A DNA stretch of 64,000 nt from Diplonema papillatum (Eukaryota; Euglenozoa; Diplonemea; Diplonemida; Diplonemidae). Location of the stretch: the NCBI GenBank assembly GCA_030068145.1, contig JAPJBO010000104.1, forward strand, positions 186,001 through 250,000, read 5' to 3'. The notes below the pieces were generated by a model that saw only the letters and a list, made by a program, of their open reading frames with translations, did no database searches and was not told the DNA's origin. The translations under genes and the position numbers were made by a program. Position 1 is the first letter of the stretch. Every line of letters begins with the position of its first letter. Shown one piece after another: positions 29,701 through 39,262 of this stretch.

Positions 29701-31816
29701 CGGGGTCTGCCGGCGGCGCGTCCGCTCGGATCCGCGATACCAGGTTCAGGAGATAGCTGGGCTCGCCCGAAAGCCGGCTGCTTTCCAAGTCAGAACCGGG
29801 GGCGGAGGGAGGAGTGTGCACCATGACGTCATCCGCGGCCTCCGTTGCTGAATCCTCGTCCGCCTGCGCTGGTGGAATGGACGCGGGCGTGGGGTTCTGG
29901 AGTGTGCAATCAGCTGAAGTCGCTGCTGGTGGCAAAATCGCCCGTTCGAATTCATTCCGTTCGTCGCCGCGTCCTCGCGACAAGCGACTGGCGCCCAGTT
30001 CTCCTGAAAAGGCCGGTGGCTCGGCTTCGCCTGCGTTTGGCAGATTAACACTGATGCTCGGATTGTGCGGTTGCGAGAACTGGTCGACGTGCGCTTCTGA
30101 ACGGGATGACGTCTGGCCCTGATCTTCCACGTGGGACATATCAAGGCTTGTCTCCGAGCGCTCGTGCTGCCATGCGGGGCCCCGTAAGTGCTGGTCGGTG
30201 TTCGGGTGTGTATGCGACGGAGACGACGGGTTCTGATGGGCGGTGAACCGACCGTCGCCGTCGTTTGACAACGCGGCGCTCGCTTCCGAGCACTCGTCCT
30301 GCCCTCGACGGCCCCGCAGGTATTGATCGGCGTGGGAGGGTAACCGCCCTTCGTCGTCTGCTGTTGGCAAAATCGTGCACGGTACCGGGCCTTGGTGCTC
30401 GACGCTGCCGGTCCACAGGACAGCGGCGGTGCTGGTTGACACGGCTGCTTCTATACTGAACGAGCGATCCGGCGAGGTTCCGTGCGCGTTCAGAAAGCCG
30501 GGTCTCATGAAGCCGTCGAGCATGCTTTGCACCGCTTCTTGTGCGGTCCCGCGCCCTCTTAAGCCCTCGAACGCGCTTTGGACTGCCTCTTGGGCGGACT
30601 CGGGCTTTGAGAACCCGCCAACTCCGCTTTTCGGGCCTGCTCCCGGCTCGGTGTCAGACTTCGCGACATTGCCGAGTACGCTTTCGCTGGATGGCCCTAA
30701 GAAGTCCTCGAGCACGCATCGGACCGAGGCGGGCTTGCCGTGCCTTCCAGCACCGTCGCCGGATGCGCGGCTGTCGGGAGACACCGTGGGCCGTGGGGAC
30801 TCTCGCAGTTCAGCATCGCCAGTTTTGTCGCCCGGCGAGCCGGACACGTGAGAGGAGCCAGTCACACATTGTATCTGCAAAACCGAGCTGAGCGCCGAGC
30901 TGTACACCGCCGAACGAGGCACGGCCTCAGAATCCAACGCCGAACCGAAACCGACGCTCGATGCACTGTTCTGCTGGCGGGGTGCCGAGGAGCCGTCGTT
31001 TAACGCAGACGCCGACTCTGCTCGCGACCCTTCGCCGTCTGTTCGGAAAGAGAGGTCCTCCTGCGACGCTGCGTGCTCCGGCGCTTCGTAGGTGGTCCGC
31101 CGTTTTCCGGCGTGATCTGCGGCGAAGAGACGCGTGCCGCTGGCAGAAGGACTGAGCTGTTCCGTCGGTCGCGCGGGATTTCCGCTGCGTTTGAGTCTGT
31201 GGTGAAGCGGGGACGGAACGGTGGAGTCGCTGAGGAGATCTGACGGGGACAGGTTGGGGTTCGAGCTGAAGCAGGAAGGGGAGCAGTGCGGTTCGTGGGC
31301 AGGCGTCGTGCCGCCGACGCCGGAGTCCGACGAGGCGATGCTGCTGCGCGTGGGGTTGTAGTGCGTGGTTCCGGGCGTTGGGTGCGAATGGGAAGACCGC
31401 GCGGCTTGCGAGGCGCGCTCAAATATGCTGTTGCACAGCGCTTGGGCGCGTTCGGATGCCGTCAAGTGCGAAGAGGGCGAAGACCGGGGGTGCAGGTGGG
31501 CTGGGGAACCCGAGCCTGCCGACAGAGAGTGCAGCGACGTCGCTGGCTCGGCGCTGCTGATGTCGAGCGACTCGGAGTCGGACAGCCCGGCGCCCGGGTG
31601 GCTGCCTGCCTCCGCCTGCAGCCGGCGGTCCCCGGCGCGGAGCGACCAGTCGCTGGCGCAGTCGCCGACCCAGCGGGCCACGCTGCTGTTTACGCTGCTC
31701 CGGATGAGCTCTCCTTCCAGGTCTTCGAACCCCTTCCTGCGCTCCGCGATGCGGCGGATGACCCGCAGCGTGTCCGGGTACTTCCAGTTCTTCGACTCAT
31801 CGTCGACGCTCGCCAT
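26750..31816 (-). CDS. Very large, mostly disordered Ser/Pro/His-rich protein
   Basis: A single open frame of 1688 residues from the ATG at 31816 (MASVDDESKNWKYP). The first 50 or so residues look helical (TLRVIRRIAERRKGFEDLEG). Most of the rest is low-complexity Ser, Pro, His, Gly and Asp. Short internal repeats are visible: AQEAVQS twice within about 25 residues near the first quarter, and DQ[YH]LRG...ERSE-type units soon after. A short coiled coil (AELLQLEEDRDRMETQMREK) lies in the middle. The C-terminal 300 residues are basic (RRRSRRAGSRG). No enzyme or known domain is recognised. A scaffold or nucleic-acid-associated role would be a guess. The final codons overlap a tandem repeat, so the true end could differ if an intron is hidden there. 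Confidence 0.7.
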   Translation of the reverse strand: MASVDDESKNWKYPDTLRVIRRIAERRKGFEDLEGELIRSSVNSSVARWVGDCASDWSLRAGDRRLQAEAGSHPGAGLSDSESLDISSAEPATSLHSLSAGSGSPAHLHPRSSPSSHLTASERAQALCNSIFERASQAARSSHSHPTPGTTHYNPTRSSIASSDSGVGGTTPAHEPHCSPSCFSSNPNLSPSDLLSDSTVPSPLHHRLKRSGNPARPTEQLSPSASGTRLFAADHAGKRRTTYEAPEHAASQEDLSFRTDGEGSRAESASALNDGSSAPRQQNSASSVGFGSALDSEAVPRSAVYSSALSSVLQIQCVTGSSHVSGSPGDKTGDAELRESPRPTVSPDSRASGDGAGRHGKPASVRCVLEDFLGPSSESVLGNVAKSDTEPGAGPKSGVGGFSKPESAQEAVQSAFEGLRGRGTAQEAVQSMLDGFMRPGFLNAHGTSPDRSFSIEAAVSTSTAAVLWTGSVEHQGPVPCTILPTADDEGRLPSHADQYLRGRRGQDECSEASAALSNDGDGRFTAHQNPSSPSHTHPNTDQHLRGPAWQHERSETSLDMSHVEDQGQTSSRSEAHVDQFSQPHNPSISVNLPNAGEAEPPAFSGELGASRLSRGRGDERNEFERAILPPAATSADCTLQNPTPASIPPAQADEDSATEAADDVMVHTPPSAPGSDLESSRLSGEPSYLLNLVSRIRADAPPADPGPEEWEATVPAPGRGHPATVSSPPVDAMDEHSRETTRQAAGAKCLAGPGTEPRGPRAGSRDSGGAAGGRFASIERSLAREAASTRRVQAELLQLEEDRDRMETQMREKASRANLWGQAVASPSGRSHRIKDPRHTAVHHTAAHPQSPDAHRIIEQGSFPYTHNTASPAGSSQRVVDLHTVAHEDRYSIRTSNSRSPNTRQSIASTEQIESYQSVTYRTANPAHFFSDVQNAETANTRLHLVAHHKTQSAAAHSPNAGHTSFSAHESTSPTAAPRIKDPRNPGPRTHHHTSPPSRSTTPQSPASHFTAHPRSHRPHTSLAPSPETRRDQRGNASGPNADVFITRGSKAAHSPSSNAARLLAALPSWTQADDEDSASSLWREPVADAEAARVQQGDEHRLDRVLASMASCVDTLARRAGVPHFYESDPSGSDATGSPLPKPSQAPLRTPSVNPQQQPPRRILVLPRQAQPFSLSSSPRDRTPSVASAWPPEHQPHANMGGIHPPVEPQHQYSSTPQNLHQAAAAASTPNHAPAVMQQLEGCRVDRVVVTTRYDGPDAVRHTHDAPTKQVGGRSSELPAGNVGVEAADDGFRNWGHGGDYSFEEGAEETHAPVAGDTREGHEQGGRRWDPFDDERPSPSHAGEFNEPDDRRSGVPGLLTRTATAPLNNRDTFSDANPSHGTHTHARTPAAHGAGEDNHRLGFPAHRVESAGAPSATMRQHRAAEEGQGSRRGSSVKAGAAAARSATLARERHSTSAEARKGSVAVDRAGEAEGKARPTRGVHNRPSSDGAPARRSRRGSKVSVQEPAAFGRSTVASRRRSRRAGSRGSSNNGGHSRSPSPALSHRSISSTRSEAKMWLTGPPSCAAVSTASSLAKQRRTKVFEITNAWPVSSSPPQEDKPPFRPSSVSPKRQRLSRPRASQKSVGHRRGPAAPTVSSIAKAKNFDAARERPRVDVQAEAPRTVTAFNEHARAALQGVLRMGQSLTA

Positions 31817-32986
31817 TCGGAGACGAGCCCACACGCCGAGGCGTTGTTTTCTCTATGTGTAGACTGCGTGTGAGTGTCATGTGTTGATTGCGGAGGAATG
31901 GCAGTGCTTTCTAAACCATCTTTGCGGCTCACTTCTCTCCGTACAGCTACGGAGGCATGATGACAAATGCGTTTGCTGCCAAAAATTGGCATGGCGCTTT
32001 CCTTTGTGTATGTAAGTTTCATGTAGTACGCTGCCCACAACTATGCCCACAACTACTTTTTCAATACATTGTAGGGCAAGCCGCAAAAACGTGACTCCCG
32101 TCCTCGGCCAGTCAGCGCGAATTTATCAACGCGTGCGTACGAACCTGGCGGACGCACACGTCGCGAGAGGTTCCGCTTGTGGAAGCATTTGCTTGATTGG
32201 AGAGAGAGGACGAAGGTCGTGGACACGAAAGGAAAGGCGCCTCGTTTAGTTTGTGCGCACCGGTCGATCAAACAATGTGCCCACTTGACTTTTTCCCGGC
32301 GTTCCCTTTATCAAGTTATTCGCAGTGCGTCGTAGGGCGGCCCGCAAGATTTGTTAGTACTGAAAAGCAAACAACGTTGAAGGTACTCTAGCAAAGCAGT
32401 ACGGCCCGGTACTCTCCCGGCGCGGACGAAGTGCAAAACAGACAGTCTAGTAGAAAGCCAGAGCCCCTCCGACAACGTCATCATTACTTTCTCATGCTCT
32501 CAAGAAGCTGAACAATGAAGAAAAAGAAGCTGGGAAAGCGGGGCAGCGCAGTAAGTACACGCTCCCTCCCTCCTCACCTCTCTGTCTTATCTCATGCCTA
32601 GCGAGCAGCCACTCTTCTGTCGCAACTCCGCAAGGAACCTGCAGAAACTTAGTTGCCCAATGTTTCGCAGTACTGGTCAAACGATCGTCATTCACCAAGA
32701 CAAGGCGGAACGGAGGAGGCTAGGAGCTTAATATAAGCAGGCATTGAGAGAACTCAGAACAGATCGTGTCGAAGAGACCACGTTTCCACACCGAGTTTTG
32801 TTCCCGTGCAGGAAGACGTTATTTTTACTCTTCACAACTAACGAAGGCCAAACGAGCTGAGTTGTTGATAATATTGACGGAACCAAATTCCTGGACTGCT
32901 TGGCTGCTGGCCCGGAGAAATCCGTAAAAAGGACAGCCAGTGATAAGTTGGTGGCAAGTCTCGCATGCTCGTCTGCTTCCCGAACC
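31817..32986. other. Intergenic spacer, nothing recognised
   Basis: No repeat shared with other parts of the window and no convincing reading frame. Confidence 0.45.
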
Positions 32987-35900
32987 TCACGACCCGATGT
33001 GCTCGCCTCCGTGAACTTCATCGAGCTCGGTGATACGGGCACGGCCGCCGTATACGGATTTTTGCCGTTTGTACATGATCCACATGGCCACAATGACAAC
33101 ATGCAGGACGAGCAGGTACGTGGCTAAGGCTATGATTTGAACGGTCCTAAACTGGTCGGTGGCCCCGCTGTCCTCCGGACACAACGCAGCCGGCGGCGAA
33201 GCGAGCGCAACGTCAGAGACAAGCCCGCCGTGGGCAGCAGCCAGCATGTGCAGGAAGATGTTGGTGTTCTCTTGCCCGCCGTTGAACCGATGGCAGTGGG
33301 GCCCCTTGGCGTACACCATGACATCGGCCGCCGTGTGCACGGAGGACGTCGAGGCTTCTTGGTGCTCCGTCCTGCCCAGGTTGTCTGCCAGCTCGATGCC
33401 GCGGAGCGTTGCCTTCAAATCATCCCGGCGCACCCAGTCCGACGGCATTTCCTTCGACTTGAAGTCCTCCCTGTACGAAGGGTGGTTGTTGTTCACCGCC
33501 GCGAACGTGTTCTTGGCGGTCGCCCAGTTGTCGACGACGTACTCTTCGTCCGCCTCCCAGTCCGGCCACATCGCTTCGCCGTACATGTGGATCGCCTGGT
33601 TGTGGTCGGCAACGTCGGTGTCGACGGTACCGTACACGTCGAATCCCCCAGTGGAGTGGTCGCTGGTGACCACCACCAGCGTCTCGTCCGCGAGGCCGAG
33701 CTCCTTTAACTTGGCGTCCAGCGCCGCAATGGTGGCCTGCAGCTCCAGCGCGTCTCCGAGCATCCGCGTGAAGTCGTTAGCGTGGGCCATCTTGTCGACG
33801 GACGCGGCTTCGACCACGAGGTAGAATCGGCCATCCCGGCTGGCCGCCAGCTTCTTCAAGGCGAACAGCGCCATTTCCTTCAACCCCGGCTCCCGGTTGG
33901 CGGGGTCCGCCGCTCTGTCCTTGAACACGGCGAGGTGATGGTCCGCGAATGTGCCCAGGTACTTTTCCCCGGGTTTTTGCGGCGCGCCGGCCGCGCCGTG
34001 CAGCTCGTCTTTCGTGCGCAGCGTCGTGTACCCGGCGGCGGCGAAGAGATCTCGCAAGTCGGCGGATTCGTTGAAGAGGTCCGCCCCGCCTCCCAAGAGA
34101 ACGTCCGGGGCCAGGGCGAGGGCCTGCCGGATGATGATGTCCGACTCGTCTCTATCCGAGCAGTGCGCCCACACACCGGCGGGCGTCGCGTCGGCGAGGG
34201 ATGCGGTGGTGACGACGCCGACCCGCATGCCGAGGCTTCGCTTCATGTACTCGGCGTACGTTTCAACCCTTGGGTTGTTGTCGCAGATTTCGGGGTCCGC
34301 GTCCGGGTAGACACCCGACGCGCCGTTGACGGTCTTCCGCCCGGTGTTCAACGCCGACGCGGAAGCCGCGCTGTCGGTCACGATGCTCTCCAAACTGTGC
34401 GTGAACACCGTCCCCGCCACGGGGAAGTCGTCCGTCGGCAGCCGCAGCCTTTCGCGGCCGCGCAGCAGCCGGGTCGCCGTCAGCATCGGCAGCGACATTC
34501 CGTCGCCGATGATCAACACCACATTCCTTGCTCTCGGATCGCCGCTCTGCGCCTCTGCATCGTTTTCAGCGCGCCCCTTCAAGCCGACCTGCCTGTACTC
34601 CACCGGACGCGAGCGGGTGCCGGAGATGACGGAGAACTCGAACACCGCGGGTCCATCGGCGGACGGCGGCGGCAGCTGGCAGCTCCCGTAGACGAACTGC
34701 ACGAGGCCGTTTTTCGTCGAAACGCGCGGCTCGGCGAATGAGTTCGGGCACAGGGCCCGCAGCGCGGACGCGGGGCTTACGGCGGTCACCCCGGGCTCCG
34801 CCCCCGGCAAGTCGGCGGGGACGAAGAACGCGAGGTCGAACAGCAAGCCGGACGCCATCGCCTCGCCCGTGGGGGGGTACACGGTGATGTCCGATCGTGA
34901 CGGGAGGTAGCTTCGCTGCGTGACCCACCGCGCGGCCAATGGGTCGGCGGCGAGGGCGTCTCGCAGGGGGGCCCGCAGCGTGCCGTTGCTCGGCGCCGCC
35001 GGCACCGCGAGAAGCCGGCAGAAGAGCGAATACAAGTTGACGTTTTCGAACGGCGCCGCGAGGGTCACGTTCCGCCGGAAGGCCGGGCCTTCGGCCGCGA
35101 AGACCGCGCGCATGGATGGGTGCAGGTTGTCGTAGCCGTGGTTGCCGCAGCAGTACGGGGTTTCCGCCTCGGTCGCGGTGAGCGACCAGCCGGCGTCCGC
35201 GATCGCCACCACGTCGCCCGTCCGGACCGTGTTTTTGACGTGATACCGCTCGGGGATCTCGTCCCGCCGGTAGAACGCGACGTGCTGCCTCGCCCGCCTC
35301 GCGTTGTCCGAGTCCCCTTCCAGCCCCGCGGCTATGCCTCGCATCACGTCGTCGACGGACGTGGGCGCTCCCTTCCGCAGGAACATGTTCAAATACGGGT
35401 TGTGCTCCGCGACGATGACCTGCGTGCCGTCTGTTATGATGGGGATGAATTCGTCGAGGAAAACGCGTCTGTCGGGCGTGACGGCGGCATGCCCGTGGTC
35501 GGAAACGACGACCAGGTTGCCGGGTTGTTTGAATTCGGCCTCGTAGTCCTTCAGCATCGACCGGATCAACCCGAGTGCGGCGTCGATGTCGCGCATGTTT
35601 TGTTCGGCTTGCGGTGTGTACGGCCCGTAGATGTGCTGCGCCAGGTCGGGCTGCGAGAAGTACAGTAATATGACCCTCGGCCGCTGGTCTTCGGGCAGCC
35701 ACAGCCACTCCCTTGCTTGCGCCACCCGGTCTGGGTACGACACCTTCTCGTCGTACTTCAAGTAATACGTCGGCTGCATGCCGTCGATGATGGCCTCGGT
35801 TCCAGGCCAGAACACCGCAGCTGTCTTCAAGCCGTGTTTCTGCGCGGTCACCCAGAGAGGCTCTCCTTTGAACCATTGAGTGGTGCCCGCGTGGGAGGCC

Positions 35901-36211
35901 ATGTTGAAGTGTTCGTCGAGGACGGGGTCGTAGATGCTGTTGCCGGTGATGCCGTGCGACTCTTGGTAGAGCCCGGTGGCGATCGAATGGTGGTTCGGGA
36001 ACGTTTTGGTCGCGAACGACGGGAACATGCCGGCCCCCGCCCAAACGCCTGCCTCGCGCATCGCCGCGAAGTTCTCCAACGCGGCGCCGGTTCCCTTGGC
36101 CCAAGACTCCCACATCAGCCCGTCCATAGACACGATCACCAGCGGCGCGCGAGCGCCGCTGGCCACCGAGCAGTACACCGACAACAGGCATGCGAGGGTT
36201 GCCTTCGACAT
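32987..36211 (-). CDS. Fused nucleotide pyrophosphatase/phosphodiesterase and alkaline phosphatase, membrane-anchored
   Basis: A single uninterrupted frame of 1074 residues from the ATG at 36211. Residues 1-20 are a signal peptide (MSKATLACLL...VASGA). Residues 23-390 are an ENPP-type phosphodiesterase: metal ligand D30, nucleophile T70 in TKTFPNH, N73, D189 and H193 (QPDLAQH), D238/H239 (SDHGH) and H358 (NHGYDN). Residues 400-555 are a linker of unknown fold. Residues 560-995 are an alkaline phosphatase: D570 (IIGDGM), nucleophile S614 (VTDSAAS), D674/T676 (DATP), E801, D806/H810, D851/H852 (SDHST) and H959 (VHTAADV). A transmembrane helix spans about 1023-1046, with a short basic cytoplasmic tail. 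Both metal sites look complete. Working together, the halves could cut nucleotide or lipid phosphodiesters outside the cell and then release phosphate. The substrate is not predictable here. Confidence 0.93.
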   Translation of the reverse strand: MSKATLACLLSVYCSVASGARAPLVIVSMDGLMWESWAKGTGAALENFAAMREAGVWAGAGMFPSFATKTFPNHHSIATGLYQESHGITGNSIYDPVLDEHFNMASHAGTTQWFKGEPLWVTAQKHGLKTAAVFWPGTEAIIDGMQPTYYLKYDEKVSYPDRVAQAREWLWLPEDQRPRVILLYFSQPDLAQHIYGPYTPQAEQNMRDIDAALGLIRSMLKDYEAEFKQPGNLVVVSDHGHAAVTPDRRVFLDEFIPIITDGTQVIVAEHNPYLNMFLRKGAPTSVDDVMRGIAAGLEGDSDNARRARQHVAFYRRDEIPERYHVKNTVRTGDVVAIADAGWSLTATEAETPYCCGNHGYDNLHPSMRAVFAAEGPAFRRNVTLAAPFENVNLYSLFCRLLAVPAAPSNGTLRAPLRDALAADPLAARWVTQRSYLPSRSDITVYPPTGEAMASGLLFDLAFFVPADLPGAEPGVTAVSPASALRALCPNSFAEPRVSTKNGLVQFVYGSCQLPPPSADGPAVFEFSVISGTRSRPVEYRQVGLKGRAENDAEAQSGDPRARNVVLIIGDGMSLPMLTATRLLRGRERLRLPTDDFPVAGTVFTHSLESIVTDSAASASALNTGRKTVNGASGVYPDADPEICDNNPRVETYAEYMKRSLGMRVGVVTTASLADATPAGVWAHCSDRDESDIIIRQALALAPDVLLGGGADLFNESADLRDLFAAAGYTTLRTKDELHGAAGAPQKPGEKYLGTFADHHLAVFKDRAADPANREPGLKEMALFALKKLAASRDGRFYLVVEAASVDKMAHANDFTRMLGDALELQATIAALDAKLKELGLADETLVVVTSDHSTGGFDVYGTVDTDVADHNQAIHMYGEAMWPDWEADEEYVVDNWATAKNTFAAVNNNHPSYREDFKSKEMPSDWVRRDDLKATLRGIELADNLGRTEHQEASTSSVHTAADVMVYAKGPHCHRFNGGQENTNIFLHMLAAAHGGLVSDVALASPPAALCPEDSGATDQFRTVQIIALATYLLVLHVVIVAMWIMYKRQKSVYGGRARITELDEVHGGEHIGS

Positions 36212-36289
36212 TGTTCCCCGTCGGTCTTCTTTTCCTTCTCGCAGACCCACCCTGCGTTTGGTTCCTTTTGCAGTAGGTATCTGTCTTCC

Positions 36290-36384
36290 AGTCGTAGATA
36301 TCGGTCAGATAGACCGGCGCTCGGGTGGCTGCCTGCCTCTGCCTGCAGCAGCCGAATGGTCTGCGGCGCGAGACGACCCGTCAC
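36290..36384 (-). pseudogene. Duplicated fragment of the 26.7-31.8 kb gene's 5' region
   Basis: The minus-strand reading LLQAEAGSHPSAGLSD closely matches RRLQAEAGSHPGAGLSDSES near residue 75 of the large disordered protein. At DNA level it shares GGGTGGCTGCCTGCCTC and GCCTGCAGC with 31595-31625. It lies about 80 bases upstream of the phosphatase gene start and is too short to be a gene. Confidence 0.6.
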
Positions 36385-37794
36385 TGAAGCAATCGCCCTG
36401 TGAGGGTGCCAAAACTACATGCGGGACCAATCAAGAGCGGAACGAGAAGCTGGGGGACAGAAACACGGCGCTCCGGGAGGGGGTTTCTTATGTTTCTTCG
36501 TATCTTCTTTCTTGTGTTCGGAAAAGGCGCTGTTTTTCGGTTGAGGGCACCTTCTCTCTTGGCGCGACACACACGAGCCAAGAGAAACAACACGCATTCG
36601 TGTCTGGTCGGTTGCGTTGAACTGAGAAAAATGGGAATAGCTTGGGTCGACCTTTGCCAACAATGGCACATGACTGCCAGGACTTTTGGTTGTGCGATTT
36701 GATCTGTTTGCTTTTAGAGCGAAATCGCTGGCACATATGTTTCTGTTTCGCTGGGACGAGTATGCTTTTAGAGTCAGTTGCTGGGCCTTGCATAAAAAGG
36801 GGACGATGCTCAGAGATCACCCCCACACCTGCCTACACTCTGACAAACACATTGTTGACAACGGGTACACGTCTGTCAAGTCGTAAGGGGGGCGTAGACC
36901 CCGAAACAACAATCCTGTTGTAGGGGCAAAGCAAATGCTACAGCACTTCTGCGATGAGATCTTGCGGGTAATGTGCGTTGTGTCGGACCGGCACCTGGAG
37001 CGCTCTGATATGGAACAATAGAAATCCAGGTAAGTCGAAGCTTTCATGTTCAATGTAGGTTTCTGTCAGCTGGTCCGAGATTGTCAGTTGGAGTCATCTG
37101 CAATGCAAATACCAACTGTTGGAGGGTCAAAGTAAGTGCTGGATGTGTGCGCTGTGAAAGACAGGCATCTGCTCTGTTATGAAACAAAGGGAACCCAGGT
37201 GAACGGCGGAGATATTTCACTCCAACAGAGGTCTCCGCTCAACTGGTCCCGAAAATGTTCTCGCAGTGTTGTTCGCGAATCCTTCGGCGAAGACGTTCCT
37301 TACAGCGTTCTCATCGAAAGTTGAGGCCGGTGCCTTCTTTCTACAAGCGCTTCCTTGGTTTCTCTATTCTAGCTCGCGACGCTTATAATAGCACGCGGTT
37401 GTTCCAAAGGAAGTCAGGACTCGCTCAAATAACAGCCCAGGGGGGCAGCCGTGTCAGGGTGCAATGGAGGATAGAACATGTGGGCGCGACGAGCATCACG
37501 CCACGTTGCTGTCGGCGGCAAAGGGTCAGGGCGAGCGCTTTCCTGAGGCTGGCAGGAGGCAAAAAGAGAGGGGGGCCGCCTACAAGTAATACACCCTTGG
37601 GTTCCCCGAACCATTGGCCAGCGGAATTTAGAGCTCTCCAACGGCCAACAGCGGCAGTGCCGCCTGGGTGGGGGCTTCAGGAGTCCATCATCACGGATCG
37701 AACCCCCTAATTGCAGCAATGGGAAATACTCGGGGGCGGGGCCGTTCTCTGCACATTTCGCCCGGAGGATAGAAGGGGAGAGACAGAGAAGTGC
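36385..37794. other. Intergenic spacer, nothing recognised
   Basis: A GGGTTCGATCC string on the minus strand near 37676-37690 resembles a tRNA B box but has no cloverleaf around it. Nothing else is supported. Confidence 0.4.
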
Positions 37795-38035
37795 AAAGTG
37801 GTTCTTTCAGTAAGGTAGTAAAATTTACGTTGAATTGAACGCTTACGCTCCTCAGACAGCTCACTGCGCTCGTCCTGTCGAATTGCCTCGTGTGGGTCTT
37901 GTTGTTGGACGCCTACACCCAGCACTAAACCCAGATTCGCCTGTGTTTCGTGGGGGCTTCAGCGCCTCCCCTTTGATTTTTGCAACTGGCGGCCTCCTTG
38001 AGTATTTCCCACAGGCAAATTGCTATCGGTTCACA
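37795..38035 (+). repeat. R1 SINE-like repeat, diverged copy with internal insertion
   Basis: Has GTTGAATTGAACGCTTACGC, then about 55 extra bases, then GGACGCCTACACCCAGCACT and the usual CCAGATTCGCCTGTGTTTCG to TTTGCAACTGGCGGCCTCC. The extra segment contains a second, partial start of the element. Confidence 0.7.
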
Positions 38036-38695
38036 TAAACGGGAGGTGACGTACCACCGTGTGGTGGCACCTTACGGCAGTTGCTTGAACTGTCAAAAAC
38101 CAGCCACGGGTACGGGTTTCACATAGTTCTTCGATACGGAATGCAGCATTTGGAGGAAGCACCAGAAGTTCCGGCGACGGTAAGATCTACTCGTGACCTC
38201 TTCACCGAGCCATACAGGCGCATGGACACTAGCGTCGCCCCTTTGTGTTGATTGCTGTATGGATAGGTAGGCATACAGCACTGACTGTCCGAGATCTGTG
38301 GCGGGATGTTAACGCCGTCGGTAAACCAGGGTGAGGGGTTCTTTGTAAAACTCTTTCTTCGTTTCCTCTCCTTGGAACCAGAGCAACAAAATGCCTCAAA
38401 ACGCTGTGCCGGGAGGCGGGGGTGGTCAGATGAAAAAAGGGGTCAGGAAACTGCAAAGAGGAAAAGACGAACAACGAAAAACCCCCCAACAACACCCGCC
38501 GCGGGCAAGCCGGCTGAGGCCGCGCAGCCTTCCTCCTTTCTTTTTTTTACTGTGGGCGAACTGGAGACTTTTGTTCTGTTGTTGTATCGCAGAACGCAAT
38601 CGTTGGTTCGAACGCACGCGGAGAAAACACTCAGAGGCCCCCGTGCTTGTTTGGACAGACGACTGGTTTGAGAGAGTTTCACTACTACAAATGTG

Positions 38696-38830
38696 GTCCT
38701 TGTTGGACGCTTAATCTCGGCACGAAACCCAGATTTTTCTGTGCTCGATGTGGGTTACAGCACTCTCTCCTCTTTCTAGTAAAGCGCAAGGCGGCCTCTT
38801 AGAGTATTTTCAAGGAAGCAGCAGCGGACT
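38696..38830 (+). repeat. R1 SINE-like repeat, diverged copy
   Basis: TTGTTGGACGCTTAATCTCG, AAACCCAGATTTTTCTGTG and GTGGGTTACAGCAC follow the family order, with about 20-25 percent differences by eye. Confidence 0.65.
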
Positions 38831-39006
38831 CGAAAAACAAAAAATAAAACGGACTTCAGTGTATGGACAGGGAAGCTGCGTTTCAAAACAGCGTGATGCC
38901 TAGCACCCACGCCTTTTCATGCAGATAAGAGAAACGGAGCGCAAAATTCGCGAATGAAACCAGTTCTGTTCGTTGGCTTCTTCTTTCATCTTTTTTTCCT
39001 TCCGCC

Positions 39007-39262
39007 GCCAAAGCTTCACGTGTTCGGCGGTACTGCAGAGCCACGGGCCTACGGGTCAAGTGGCTACCGATTTCCCAAACTAAAGCATCACACCAAGGCG
39101 TGGCGCACCTTGGGGCTTGGCGCTTGCGCTGAACACAAGCTCGTCGAGACGGTCAGCCACAGGGCAGAGCGGACGGGGTTGTGGCACTGTGCTGCCTCCG
39201 ACTCAAGCTTTGCAAGCTGTGGTTGACCGTCACGTTCCTGGACCAGGAGCGGCCTTTTTCTG
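39007..39262 (+). repeat. R2 dispersed repeat, copy 1, with conserved hairpin
   Basis: Nearly identical to 63382-63606, with indels. It begins AGCTTCACGTGTTCGGCGGT and ends CGTTCCTGGACCAGGAGCGG. Inside, GACGGTCAGCCACAG and CTGTGGTTGACCGTC form an inverted pair (14 of 15 bases). Partial relatives occur at 190-216 and, reversed, at 51843-51890. A T-rich tract follows. Confidence 0.8.

Noticed and set aside
32492-33102. Short minus-strand frames just downstream of the phosphatase gene
   Set aside because: No motifs, no splice link to the gene, and composition typical of spacer.
37670-37700. B-box-like GGGTTCGATCC on the minus strand
   Set aside because: No A box or cloverleaf stems at suitable distances.
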